Shown: positions 9,025 to 17,327 of the stretch, in pieces
Numbering within the stretch: the stretch's first letter is position 1
Layout of the letters: each line of letters opens with the position of its first letter
Source: an uncultured Slackia sp.
GTDB lineage: Bacteria; Actinomycetota; Coriobacteriia; Coriobacteriales; Eggerthellaceae
Direction of reading: 5' to 3'
Length of the DNA stretch: 64,000 bases
NCBI RefSeq assembly: GCF_934630525.1
Contig: NZ_CAKTVX010000001.1
Span: 248,001-312,000 of the forward strand
Position numbers and translations under genes: made by a program
The notes under the pieces: model-generated
Told to the model about the DNA's origin: nothing
Database searches by the model: none
The model's input: the letters and a program-made list of their open reading frames with translations, nothing else

Positions 9025-9069
9025 AGGCTAACAAGGTTGACTTTTCCATTCGCATGAAAGGGTATTTTC

Positions 9070-9996
9070 ATGGGATTCTTTGATCGAATCAGCGAGGGCC
9101 TTTCGCGCTCGCGCCAAAAATTCACCGAGCAAATGAACGTCCTGCTCGATCGTGGTCCTAATTTGGACGACGATTTTTGGGACGATTTGGAAGAAACGCT
9201 CATTCTGGCCGATATGGGCGGCTCGGCCGCGTCGCAGGTCGTCGAAAACTTGCGCGACGAGGCTACGCGCAAGGCGCTGCCCGATGCATATGCCGTGCTC
9301 GATCGCCTGAATGATGAACTCGCAAGTACGTTTGCCACCGCTGAGGCCGATCCGTTTGGCGGCGATCCCGCATGCGTTCTGTTCGTCGGCATCAACGGCG
9401 CTGGCAAAACCACTACGGTCGGCAAGCTCGCCAAGGAAGGCGCCGACGCCGGTCGCAAAGTTATTCTGGGTTCCGCTGACACATTCCGCGCTGCCGCTAT
9501 CGAGCAGCTCGAGGAATGGTCTCGTCGCGCGAACGTTCCCATTGTGGAGCGCGAGCGCGGAAGCGACCCGGCAAGCGTGTGCTACGACACCATCGAACGC
9601 GCCGAAGCCGATGGCTCCGATTTGGTGCTCATCGACACGGCGGGACGCCTACATACGTCTGACGACCTCATGCGCGAGCTGCAGAAGGTCGTGAACGTGG
9701 TGCGCAAGCGTTCGAAGGCGCCCGTGTACACCGTGCTCGTGATCGATGCGACTACCGGCCAGAATGGCCTGTCGCAGGCGCGCGTGTTCGATAAAGCGCT
9801 CGATTTGGATGGCGTGATCGTGACCAAGCTCGATGGCACCGCGAAGGGCGGCATCGCGTTGGCCGTGAGCCACGAGCTCGGCCTGCCCATTTATAAAATC
9901 GGCGTGGGCGAGGGCCTGGGCGATTTGAAAGATTTCGACGCGCACGATTTCGCGCGAGCGCTCGTGGGCGAATTCGACGAACGCGAAGCGCGATAG
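9070..9996 (+). CDS. ftsY: Signal recognition particle receptor FtsY
   Basis: Membrane-associated SRP GTPase that docks ribosome-SRP complexes for cotranslational membrane insertion. 308 residues: a short form without the long acidic A domain of E. coli. The N domain helices come first, then G1 GINGAGKTTT (about residue 106), DTAGRLH (G3), TKLDGTAKGG (G4) and the C-terminal GVGEGLGDLKDFD. ffh follows after 13 bases, so the two SRP GTPases are co-expressed. Confidence 0.97.
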   Translation: MGFFDRISEGLSRSRQKFTEQMNVLLDRGPNLDDDFWDDLEETLILADMGGSAASQVVENLRDEATRKALPDAYAVLDRLNDELASTFATAEADPFGGDPACVLFVGINGAGKTTTVGKLAKEGADAGRKVILGSADTFRAAAIEQLEEWSRRANVPIVERERGSDPASVCYDTIERAEADGSDLVLIDTAGRLHTSDDLMRELQKVVNVVRKRSKAPVYTVLVIDATTGQNGLSQARVFDKALDLDGVIVTKLDGTAKGGIALAVSHELGLPIYKIGVGEGLGDLKDFDAHDFARALVGEFDEREAR

Positions 9997-10009
9997 CAAG
10001 GAGCCATGT

Positions 10010-11449
10010 ATGTTTGAGAACCTCTCCGATCGCCTGCAAGGCATTTTCAGCGGTCTGAAGTCGAAGGGCCGCCTTACCGAAGACGATATTAATGCAGCCA
10101 TGCGCGAAATTCGCATGGCGTTGCTCGAGGCCGACGTGAACTTCAAGGTCGTCAAGAGCTTCATCGCGAATGCGAAGGAGCGCTGTCTGACCGCCGAGGT
10201 GCTCGATTCGCTCACGCCGGCGCAAAACGTCGTGAAAATCGTGCTCGACGAGCTCACGGCGCTGCTCGGCCAAACCGATTCGGGGCTCGTGCTCTCGAGC
10301 CGCATTCCCAACGTGATTATGCTCGTGGGTTTGCAAGGCTCGGGTAAAACCACCGCTGCCGCCAAGCTTGCGCATTTGTTGAAGGGCAAAGGCCACAGCC
10401 CCTTGCTCGTCGCCTGCGACGTCTATCGTCCGGCTGCGGCCGATCAGCTGCAAACGCTCGGCGACGAGATGGGTGTGAAGGTCTATCGCGGCTACGGCCA
10501 AGATCCAGTGAAAATCGCGAGCGAGGGCGTTCGCTTCGCTATCGATAACTTGCGCGATGTGGTCATCGTCGACACGGCGGGTCGTTTGCACGTCGACGAA
10601 GAGATGATGGAAGAGGCCGCCAATATCAAGGCTGCCGTGAAGCCCGATCAGATTCTCATGGTCGTCGATGCCATGACTGGCCAAGACGCCGTGAACGTGG
10701 CTCAGGCCTTCGCTGAGAAAGTCGATTTCGACGGCGTGATCATGTCGAAGATGGACGGCGACGCCCGTGGCGGCGGTGCGCTGTCGCTCAAGCAGGTCAC
10801 CGGCAAGCCGATCAAATTCATCAGCGCAGGCGAAAAGCCCGATTCGCTCGAGCCGTTCCATCCCGACCGCATGGCCAAGCGCATTTTGGGCATGGGCGAC
10901 GTGGTTTCGCTTATTGAGCACGCCTCGAAAATCCAGGCCGAAGAAATTGAAGCCGAAACCGCTGAGCGCGTCCAGAAGGCCGATATCAACCTAAACGACT
11001 TCCTCGAAATCAAGAAGCAGGTTTCCAAGATGGGCGGCATTTCGAAGCTCATCAGCGCGCTGCCGGGCGGCGATAAGGCCATGGCGCAGGGCCAGGTCGA
11101 TACGGGTGCGCTCGACCGCATGGAGACCATCATCTTCTCTATGACGAAAGCCGAGCGCGAAAAGCCCGAGCTGCTCAACGGCAGCCGCCGTCAGCGCATT
11201 GCGGCCGGTTCCGGCACTTCGGTTCAGGAAGTGAACCAGGTCATGAAGCAGTTCAACGAAACGCGTAAAATGATGAAGAAGATGATGCCCGCAGCCGCGA
11301 ATGCGGGTCGTCCCATGAAGAAGGGCAAGAAAGGCAAGAAGGGCAAAAAGCCACGTTTCGGCATGTCCGGTTTGCCCGGCATGGGTGGCATGAAGATGTC
11401 CGATATGAAGCAGCTGCAAGAAATGATGCAGAACATGGATTTGAAATAG
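10010..11449 (+). CDS. ffh: Signal recognition particle protein Ffh (SRP54)
   Basis: GTPase that binds signal sequences and the 4.5S RNA. 479 residues with N domain, G domain (GLQGSGKTT at about residue 107, DTAGRLH, SKMDGDARGG) and a methionine-rich M domain (about 300-479). The tail has a lysine-glycine stretch (KKGKKGKKGKK) and then a Met-rich helix. Preceded by AAGGAG. Followed by a short hairpin and a larger palindrome rather than a classic T-run terminator. Confidence 0.97.
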   Translation: MFENLSDRLQGIFSGLKSKGRLTEDDINAAMREIRMALLEADVNFKVVKSFIANAKERCLTAEVLDSLTPAQNVVKIVLDELTALLGQTDSGLVLSSRIPNVIMLVGLQGSGKTTAAAKLAHLLKGKGHSPLLVACDVYRPAAADQLQTLGDEMGVKVYRGYGQDPVKIASEGVRFAIDNLRDVVIVDTAGRLHVDEEMMEEAANIKAAVKPDQILMVVDAMTGQDAVNVAQAFAEKVDFDGVIMSKMDGDARGGGALSLKQVTGKPIKFISAGEKPDSLEPFHPDRMAKRILGMGDVVSLIEHASKIQAEEIEAETAERVQKADINLNDFLEIKKQVSKMGGISKLISALPGGDKAMAQGQVDTGALDRMETIIFSMTKAEREKPELLNGSRRQRIAAGSGTSVQEVNQVMKQFNETRKMMKKMMPAAANAGRPMKKGKKGKKGKKPRFGMSGLPGMGGMKMSDMKQLQEMMQNMDLK

Positions 11450-11475
11450 TTGCGTCGTTCTGACGAACGACGCAA
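11450..11475 (+). terminator. Hairpin after ffh
   Basis: Perfect 11-bp stem TTGCGTCGTTC / GAACGACGCAA with a TGAC loop, starting at the ffh stop codon. It lacks a T run, so termination may be weak or rely on the next palindrome. Confidence 0.5.
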
Positions 11476-11489
11476 CCGCTCGACGCTGC

Positions 11490-11588
11490 AAACGGCCCTG
11501 GCGGCGCATTTCGGGTTCAGCCTTCGGCTCGCGTACCGAAGTACGCGTCGCCTTGGCTTCACTTGAACTGCACTCGCCAGGGCCGTTT
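11490..11588. repeat. Long intergenic palindrome, ffh-gap
   Basis: 14-bp perfect arms (AAACGGCCCTGGCG at 11490-11503, complement at 11575-11588) enclose 71 bases. The enclosed core GCTCGCGTACCGAAGTACGC (11527-11546) is itself a hairpin and recurs exactly at 27075-27094. The right arm ends in T4 and may serve as a terminator for ffh. Confidence 0.75.
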
Positions 11589-11673
11589 TCGCTGACTTTG
11601 AGGCGAGCGTGTCATTCTCATGTCCGCGAGCGGTGCTTTTGGGCCGCTCGCCGTGCTTTTGAGCCGCTTTTTG

Positions 11674-11701
11674 TTGTCCTTTCATCGCTCTCACCTATAA
11701 T
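11674..11701 (+). promoter_or_regulatory. Candidate gap promoter
   Basis: Consensus -10 TATAAT (11696-11701) with TTGTCC (11674-11679) 16 bases upstream, 36 bases before the gap start codon. A strong housekeeping-type promoter, as expected for a glycolytic gene. Confidence 0.7.
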
Positions 11702-11737
11702 TCGATGCAGTAATGCACCTAAGAAAGGGGTTTGCAC

Positions 11738-12739
11738 ATGGCAATCAAGGTTGGCATCAACGGCTTTGGCCGTATCGGTCGTCTCGTTTACCGCGCGATG
11801 GCGAACGATCCCGAGCTCGACGTCGTTGCGGTTAACGACCTGGGCGACATTCCCACGATGGCCCATCTGCTGAAATATGATTCCGTCCACGGCCGCGCAT
11901 TCGACACGGTCGAGGTTACCGAAGACGGCTTTGTGGCCGACGGCCATGCCACCAAGGTGCTCTGCGAGCGTGATCCCGAGAACCTGCCCTGGGGCGAGCT
12001 CGGCGTCGACGTCGTTATTGAATCCACCGGTATTTTCAAGACGGGCGAACTTGCTTCCAAGCATATCAACGCTGGCGCCGAGAAGGTCGTCATCACCTGC
12101 CCGGCCAAGGGCGAAGACATCACCATCGTCATGGGCGTGAACGACGGCGATTACGACAAGGAAGCACACAACATTATTTCGAACGCTTCGTGCACCACGA
12201 ACTGCCTGGCTCCTGTTGCTAAGGTGCTGCTTGAGAACTTCGGCATTGAGCGCGGCTACATGAACACCATTCATAGCTACACCAACGACCAGAAGATCCT
12301 CGACCTTCCGCACAAGGACCTTCGTCGTGCCCGTGCTGCCCAGCTGTCCATGATTCCGACCACCACGGGTGCCGCTCGTGCCGTTGCTTTGGTTCTTCCT
12401 GAGCTCAAGGGCAAGCTCGATGGCTTTGCGACCCGCGTTCCCACCCCCGATGGATCTATGGTTGACCTCACCGTGCAGCTTTCGCGCAAGGTGACCAAGG
12501 AAGAAATCAACGCCGCCATGAAGGCTGCCGCCGAAGGCCCGCTCAAGGGCATTCTCGCCTACACCGAAGACCCCATCGTTTCGGTCGACATCGTGGGCGA
12601 CGATCATTCTTCCATCTTCGATTCGGGCCTCACCATGGTCATGGGCGACGATTCCGACCTGGTCAAGATTGTTTCCTGGTACGACAACGAGTGGGGTTAC
12701 TCCAACCGCGTGAAAGACCTGGCCAAAATTCTTCTTTAG
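11738..12739 (+). CDS. gap: Glyceraldehyde-3-phosphate dehydrogenase
   Basis: NAD-dependent oxidation and phosphorylation of glyceraldehyde 3-phosphate to 1,3-bisphosphoglycerate in glycolysis. 333 residues. Rossmann NAD site (KVGINGFGRIGRLVYRAM) and the active-site peptide SNASCTTNCLAP with catalytic Cys are present; the WYDNEWGYSNR C-terminal motif is intact. ATG 11738 follows AGAAAGGGG; a TTG two codons earlier is possible but less well placed. It has its own promoter and terminator and heads the glycolytic gene series. Confidence 0.97.
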   Translation: MAIKVGINGFGRIGRLVYRAMANDPELDVVAVNDLGDIPTMAHLLKYDSVHGRAFDTVEVTEDGFVADGHATKVLCERDPENLPWGELGVDVVIESTGIFKTGELASKHINAGAEKVVITCPAKGEDITIVMGVNDGDYDKEAHNIISNASCTTNCLAPVAKVLLENFGIERGYMNTIHSYTNDQKILDLPHKDLRRARAAQLSMIPTTTGAARAVALVLPELKGKLDGFATRVPTPDGSMVDLTVQLSRKVTKEEINAAMKAAAEGPLKGILAYTEDPIVSVDIVGDDHSSIFDSGLTMVMGDDSDLVKIVSWYDNEWGYSNRVKDLAKILL

Positions 12740-12748
12740 GCTATTGGG

Positions 12749-12778
12749 AAAAGGCCGGACTTGTTTCCGGCCTTTTTT
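12749..12778 (+). terminator. Terminator after gap
   Basis: Stem AAAAGGCCGGA / TCCGGCCTTTT with a 6-base loop and a following T run. Confidence 0.9.
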
Positions 12779-12795
12779 GTTTGTGTGACTTACCT

Positions 12796-12949
12796 GGTTT
12801 TCTGGCTGGCGGAAGGCGCTCCTTAAGGCGCGCTCGGCTACCGCTCGCTTTGCTCGCTATGCGCCTCGCTCCTTTGCTTTCGTATCTGGATGAAGAACAT
12901 GTTTGAAGCTCAGAGGCCTTCAGGAGCGCTTTCCGCCAGCCAGAAAACC
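12796..12949. repeat. Long intergenic palindrome, gap-pgk
   Basis: 28-bp arms (12796-12823 and 12922-12949), beginning GGTTTTCTGGCTGGCGGAA, pair throughout with one G-T wobble. They enclose 98 bases whose core (CTACCGCTCG, then TCGCTATGCGC) also occurs in the gpmI-aroF spacer. No coding frame is evident. It sits between the gap terminator and the pgk promoter, so it is not needed as a simple terminator. Confidence 0.8.
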
Positions 12950-12960
12950 TATCCCTACCT

Positions 12961-12992
12961 TTGACCTGTCAAAAGTTCAGAGCATTTAACAG
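12961..12992 (+). promoter_or_regulatory. Candidate pgk control region
   Basis: TTGACC (12961) could be a -35 element. It overlaps an inverted repeat: ACCTGTCAAA (12964-12973) and TTTAACAGGT, 9 of 10 positions symmetric. The right half (GAGCATTTAACAGGT) recurs near 28954-28970. Possibly an operator; the protein is unknown. Confidence 0.35.
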
Positions 12993-13030
12993 GTTCCCTG
13001 TATCGAAATTGACTGATGAGGAGTTTCCTT

Positions 13031-14215
13031 ATGGCCGATATCAAGACTATCGAAGGCGTTGACGTCGCGGGCAAGCGCGTGCTAGTGCGCGTCGATTTCA
13101 ACGTGCCCATCAAAGACGGCGTCGTGACCGACGACACGCGCATTCGTGCGGCGCTGCCGACCATCGAATATCTCGTGAAGGGCGGCGCGAAGGTCGTGCT
13201 CATGAGCCACTTGGGTCGTCCGTCGGGCGAGGGCTTTGAGGATAAGTTCACGCTTGCGCCTGCTGCTGCGCGTTTGGGCGAGCTCATCGATGCCCCTGTC
13301 GCCTTCGCCGCCGATACCGTGGGCGATGATGCTAAGGCGAAGATCGCGGCGCTTTCCGACGGCGAAATCGTTGTGCTCGAAAACCTCCGTTTCGACAAGC
13401 GTGAGAAGAAAAATGACCCCGAGTTCTGCAAGATGCTTGCTGAGCTGGGTGATGTATATGTGAACGACGCGTTCGGCACCGCGCACCGCGCTCATGCATC
13501 CACGGCTGGCGTTGCCGCATTGCTTCCCGCATATGCGGGCTTCCTGCTGGCTGGCGAAGTGAAAACTCTGGGCGGTATGCTCGACGACCCCAAACGCCCG
13601 TTCGTTGCCATTCTGGGCGGCTCGAAGGTCTCCGACAAGGTCGGCGTTATCGACGCTCTTATCGACAAGGCCGATACCATCATCATTGGTGGCGGCATGT
13701 GCTTCACCTTCCTGCTTGCTCAGGGTTACGAGGTCGGCACGTCTCTTAAAGAAGAGGATTGGGTCGAGCGCGCGGGCGAGATGTTCAAGAAGGCTGAAGA
13801 GCGTGGCGTGAAGATGCTGCTTCCGACCGATGTGGTTGTTGCTGATAAATTCGCCGAAGACGCGAATACTGCGACCTGCGCCGCCGACGCGATGCCTTCT
13901 GACATGATGGGTCTCGACATTGGCCCCGAAACCGAGGCCGCCTATGCCGCCGCTATCGCTGAAGGCAAAACGGTGTTCTGGAACGGCCCTATGGGCGTGT
14001 TCGAGATGAAGGCGTTCGAGCATGGCACGAAGGCCGTGGCTGAAGCGGTTGCCGCGAACAAGGAAGCCGCGACCATCATCGGCGGCGGCGATTCCGTGGC
14101 TGCTGTGAACAAGTTCGGCCTCGCCAGCGAGATGACGTTTATTTCCACGGGCGGTGGCGCATCCATGGAGCTCGTTGAAGGCAAGCCCCTTCCCGGCGTC
14201 GAAGCGTTACGATAG
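13031..14215 (+). CDS. pgk: Phosphoglycerate kinase
   Basis: Substrate-level phosphorylation: 1,3-bisphosphoglycerate + ADP to 3-phosphoglycerate + ATP. 394 residues, normal. Contains the N-terminal RVDFNVPI and HLGRPSG substrate motifs, NDAFGTAHRAHAS, LGGSKVSDKV, and the C-terminal nucleotide-binding GPMGVFE and GGGDSVAA. ATG 13031 is chosen because GAGGAG lies 7 bases upstream. Between gap and tpiA, as in many glycolytic clusters, but with large palindromic spacers on each side. Confidence 0.97.
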   Translation: MADIKTIEGVDVAGKRVLVRVDFNVPIKDGVVTDDTRIRAALPTIEYLVKGGAKVVLMSHLGRPSGEGFEDKFTLAPAAARLGELIDAPVAFAADTVGDDAKAKIAALSDGEIVVLENLRFDKREKKNDPEFCKMLAELGDVYVNDAFGTAHRAHASTAGVAALLPAYAGFLLAGEVKTLGGMLDDPKRPFVAILGGSKVSDKVGVIDALIDKADTIIIGGGMCFTFLLAQGYEVGTSLKEEDWVERAGEMFKKAEERGVKMLLPTDVVVADKFAEDANTATCAADAMPSDMMGLDIGPETEAAYAAAIAEGKTVFWNGPMGVFEMKAFEHGTKAVAEAVAANKEAATIIGGGDSVAAVNKFGLASEMTFISTGGGASMELVEGKPLPGVEALR

Positions 14216-14224
14216 CCTCGCTTT

Positions 14225-14334
14225 GCGAACCGAAGCGTTCCCATTCCGCGACGCGATACCTGAGCTCGCGCGAACAGCCCACTGGGCTGTTCGGCTCGTG
14301 CGGACGGTCGCTCCATGGGGACGCTTCGGTTCGC
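14225..14334. repeat. Intergenic palindrome A, pgk-tpiA
   Basis: Outer arms GCGAACCGAAGCGT (14225-14238) and its exact complement (14321-14334). A nested hairpin GAACAGCCCA / TGGGCTGTTC (14272-14292) sits in the middle. Its interior (CGATACCTGAGCTCGC and GGCTCGTGCGGACGGTCGCT) recurs inverted in palindrome B. Confidence 0.85.
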
Positions 14335-14366
14335 CGCATGCTCGCCTTTCTCCGAAGTGGCGTGGC

Positions 14367-14484
14367 GCGCTTTGGTTGGGAATGGGTTCATAGCGACCGT
14401 CCGCACGAGCCGAAAGCCACCTTATGTGGCTTTCGTGCGAGCTCAGGTATCGTGTCGCGTAGAACCCATTCCCAACCAAAGCGC
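14367..14484. repeat. Intergenic palindrome B, pgk-tpiA
   Basis: Perfect 23-bp arms (14367-14389 and 14462-14484, starting GCGCTTTGGTTGGGAATG). The interior holds GAAAGCCAC / GTGGCTTTC as an inner hairpin, flanked by inverted copies of palindrome A's interior. Together A and B fill nearly the whole spacer between pgk and tpiA. Confidence 0.85.
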
Positions 14485-14510
14485 AGGTGAAGTCCATTGA
14501 AAGGAATCCT

Positions 14511-15290
14511 ATGTCTCGCAAACCTTTGATTGCTGGCAACTGGAAAATGAATAAGACGCCTGCGGAGAGCGTGGTGCTTTCCCAGGGCATTTCCAATCGC
14601 TATTCTCGCAAATGGAACAAGGTCGACGTGGTGCTGTGCCCGCCGACGATTGATCTGCGTTCGGTGTTCACGGTGCTCGATTTCGACAAGTCGAACATTG
14701 ACGTGGGTGCTCAGAACTGTCATTGGGAGCCTTCGGGCGCTTTCACGGGCGAGACGAGCATTCCCATGTTGAAGGATGTTGGCGCCGCTTGGTGCATCGT
14801 GGGCCATTCGGAGCGTCGCGACTATTTCGGCGAAACCGATTCCATGGTGAACAAGAAGGTTCGTGCGCTTGCCGAATCGAACTTTAACGCCATCGTATGC
14901 GTCGGCGAGAGCCTTGCTGTGCGCGATGCGGGCGATGCCGTTCGATTTGTGTGTGACCAGGTGCGCGCTGCGCTTGCCGGCCTTGACGCTCACGAAGCTG
15001 AGTATTGCACGATTGCTTATGAACCCATTTGGGCTATTGGCACGGGCCGCACCGCTACCCCCGAACAAGCCGAAGAAATCGCTTCGGCGATTCGCGCGAC
15101 GGTTGCCGACTTGGTTGGCGAGCAGGCTGCCCAGAAGATGCGCGTGCTCTACGGTGGCTCTATGAAGCCTGAAAACGCCGACGGTTTCATGGCATGCCCG
15201 AATATCGATGGCGGCCTTATTGGTGGAGCCTCGCTTAAAGTTGAAGATTTCTGCGAACTCGTCGAAATCGCCTCTGGCTACGCCGAATAA
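14511..15290 (+). CDS. tpiA: Triosephosphate isomerase
   Basis: Interconverts dihydroxyacetone phosphate and glyceraldehyde 3-phosphate. 259 residues: TIM barrel with GNWKMNKTPAE, catalytic His in GHSERRDYFGETD, catalytic Glu in AYEPIWAIGTG, and phosphate loop YGGSMKPENAD / DGGLIGGASL. ATG 14511 follows GAAAGGAAT; an upstream in-frame GTG at 14487 is less likely. Confidence 0.97.
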   Translation: MSRKPLIAGNWKMNKTPAESVVLSQGISNRYSRKWNKVDVVLCPPTIDLRSVFTVLDFDKSNIDVGAQNCHWEPSGAFTGETSIPMLKDVGAAWCIVGHSERRDYFGETDSMVNKKVRALAESNFNAIVCVGESLAVRDAGDAVRFVCDQVRAALAGLDAHEAEYCTIAYEPIWAIGTGRTATPEQAEEIASAIRATVADLVGEQAAQKMRVLYGGSMKPENADGFMACPNIDGGLIGGASLKVEDFCELVEIASGYAE

Positions 15291-15319
15291 TTCGATACCA
15301 CTCTTTGAAAAACGAGCAG

Positions 15320-15353
15320 AAATCCCGGTGCCTTCGCGGTTGCCGGGATTTTT
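15320..15353 (+). terminator. Terminator after tpiA
   Basis: Stem AAATCCCGG / CCGGGATTT with a 14-base loop and a T run. It lies 30 bases after the tpiA stop and about 70 before gpmI. Confidence 0.8.
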
Positions 15354-15425
15354 GCAAGGGGGATAAGGCAGTCGCGGCCCGTTGGCCGCAATGTGATGCG
15401 CGCTTTTGCGCGGGAAAGAGGAACT

Positions 15426-16961
15426 ATGCAAACGCTGCGTACGCCAGCCCTGCTTGTGATTATGGACGGCTTCGGTTTGGCGGAGCCTGGTCCGGGCAAT
15501 GCGATTTCCCTCGCGAACACTCCGTATTTGGATACGCTTTTCAGCGAAGCCCCCATGTGCAAGCTCGAAGCATCGGGCGAGGCCGTGGGACTTCCTGCTG
15601 GCCAGATGGGAAATTCCGAAGTAGGCCATTTGAATATTGGCGCTGGTCGCGTGGTGCATCAGGAGCTTTCTCGAATCAATATGGCATGCCGTGAAGGCTC
15701 TATTCGCGAAAACGCTGTGATCAATGCGGCGCTTGATGCGGCGAAGGCCCCCGGTGCTGCGCTACACCTAATGGGCTTGCTTTCCGATGGCGGCGTGCAT
15801 TCTTCTAACGAGCATTTGTATGCGCTGATTGAGCATGCGGCGGCTTACGGCGTGAGCGACATTCGCATTCACTGCTTCATGGATGGCCGCGATGTGCCGC
15901 CTGCGAGTGGCAAGGGATATATTGAGGAGCTCGAGCAGTTCATCGCCGAAAAGGGCCTTGCGAGTGTGGCGAAAATCGCTTCGATTTCGGGGCGCTATTA
16001 CGCGATGGACCGTGACAAGCGTTGGGAGCGCGTGCAGAAGGCCTACGATGCGGTTGTGTGCGCCGAGCCGTGCAGCAGCCTTTCGGCCGATGCATTCATG
16101 CAGGCTTCCTACGACAACGATGTGACCGATGAGTTCGTGGTGCCAGGCGCGCTCGATGCTCGTGGCGTCCTCGATGGCGATGCGGTCGTGTTCTTTAACT
16201 TCCGCCCCGACCGCGCCCGCGAAATCACGCGCGCGATTGTCGATGCCGATTTCGGCGGCTTTGTGCGTGCGAGCGCACCCAAGGTGAGCTTCGTGTGCAT
16301 GGCGGAATACGATCCCTCGATTGACGCTCCCATTGCATTCCCGAAAACATTCCCCGAAAACGTGCTCGCCGATGTGCTTTCTGCCGCTGGCTTGCGCCAG
16401 TACCACATTGCCGAAACTGAGAAGTACGCGCATGTCACGTTCTTCTTGAATGGCGGCATTGAGGCCGAAAAGACGGGGGAGCAGCGCACGATTATCGCGA
16501 GCCCGAAGGTTGCGACCTACGATCTGCAGCCCGAGATGAGCGAACCCGCTGTTGCCGACACACTTGCTGCGGCGATTGAAAACGACGAGGCCGACGTGTA
16601 TATCGTGAACTTCGCCAATCCCGACATGGTTGGGCACACGGGCGTTATTCCCGCCGCAGTTGCCGCCATTGAAGCGGTCGATGCGGGCGTTGCGAAGGTT
16701 GTTGAGGCGGTGAAGGCCAAGGGCGGCTTTGCGCTCGTTACTGCCGATCATGGCAACGCCGACAAAATGATCGCCGACGATGGCACGCCGCATACGGCGC
16801 ACACGACGGCGCTCGTTCCGTTCGCTCTGGCCAATGGCACTGGTGATGACCTCAAGCTCAATGGCGAGCAAGGCGCGCTGTGCGATATCGCGCCGACGCT
16901 TTTGGCCGCCCTGGGTATGGAATCGCCGAAGGAATTCACGGGTCGTAGCCTGCTGGCGTAA
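15426..16961 (+). CDS. gpmI: 2,3-bisphosphoglycerate-independent phosphoglycerate mutase
   Basis: Interconverts 3- and 2-phosphoglycerate; a Mn-dependent alkaline-phosphatase-fold enzyme. 511 residues. Metal and catalytic motifs: MDGFG, the serine in MGNSEVGHLNIGAG, CFMDGRDVPP, GRYYAMDRD, FNFRPDRAREIT, and VTADHGNADKM / TPHTAHTT. ATG 15426 follows AGAGGA; the frame extends upstream but without a binding site. Enolase, the next step, is not in the window. Confidence 0.97.
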   Translation: MQTLRTPALLVIMDGFGLAEPGPGNAISLANTPYLDTLFSEAPMCKLEASGEAVGLPAGQMGNSEVGHLNIGAGRVVHQELSRINMACREGSIRENAVINAALDAAKAPGAALHLMGLLSDGGVHSSNEHLYALIEHAAAYGVSDIRIHCFMDGRDVPPASGKGYIEELEQFIAEKGLASVAKIASISGRYYAMDRDKRWERVQKAYDAVVCAEPCSSLSADAFMQASYDNDVTDEFVVPGALDARGVLDGDAVVFFNFRPDRAREITRAIVDADFGGFVRASAPKVSFVCMAEYDPSIDAPIAFPKTFPENVLADVLSAAGLRQYHIAETEKYAHVTFFLNGGIEAEKTGEQRTIIASPKVATYDLQPEMSEPAVADTLAAAIENDEADVYIVNFANPDMVGHTGVIPAAVAAIEAVDAGVAKVVEAVKAKGGFALVTADHGNADKMIADDGTPHTAHTTALVPFALANGTGDDLKLNGEQGALCDIAPTLLAALGMESPKEFTGRSLLA

Positions 16962-16994
16962 CGCCCTGAGCGCTGCCGCCCCCCCCTCGCCGAG

Positions 16995-17090
16995 GCGTGT
17001 TGCGGGCACAGCTCGCTACCGCTCACTTGGCTGCGTTCAACTTTGAAATGAAATGCAAATATGAACGCAGACGCTCCGCAACGTGCATTC
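16995..17090. repeat. Intergenic hairpin element, gpmI-aroF (first unit)
   Basis: Imperfect outer arms (GCGTGTTGCGGG and CCGCAACGTGC) around an inner perfect 9-bp stem CTGCGTTCA / TGAACGCAG (17031-17070). It contains GGGCACAGCTCGCTACCGCT, repeated 133 bases later with one change. Confidence 0.65.
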
Positions 17091-17103
17091 GGCGGGGAAC
17101 GGT

Positions 17104-17259
17104 AGCGCAGACGCCCTGGCATGCGACTCTGCGCAAGGGCACAGTTCGCTACCGCTCACTTCGTTCGCTATGCGCTCGCTTGGCTGCGCTTAACTAAATA
17201 AAAAACAAGTTTCAGCGCAGACGCCCAGGCGCAGAGTCGCATGCCAGGGCGTCTGCGCT
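17104..17259. repeat. Intergenic palindrome with 31-bp perfect arms, gpmI-aroF (second unit)
   Basis: Arms at 17104-17134 and 17229-17259 (starting AGCGCAGACGCCCTGGCATG) are perfectly complementary over 31 bp. The 94-base interior holds the repeated core (GGGCACAGTTCGCTACCGCT), a second small hairpin (CTGCGCT / AGCGCAG) and an A-rich loop. Core sequence is shared with the gap-pgk palindrome. Confidence 0.85.
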
Positions 17260-17327
17260 GCTCGATCTTTTATGGTTCTTGTCGAATTCCAGCTGTCGAA
17301 TTCCGCGCGTGGATTCGCAATTCCTCT

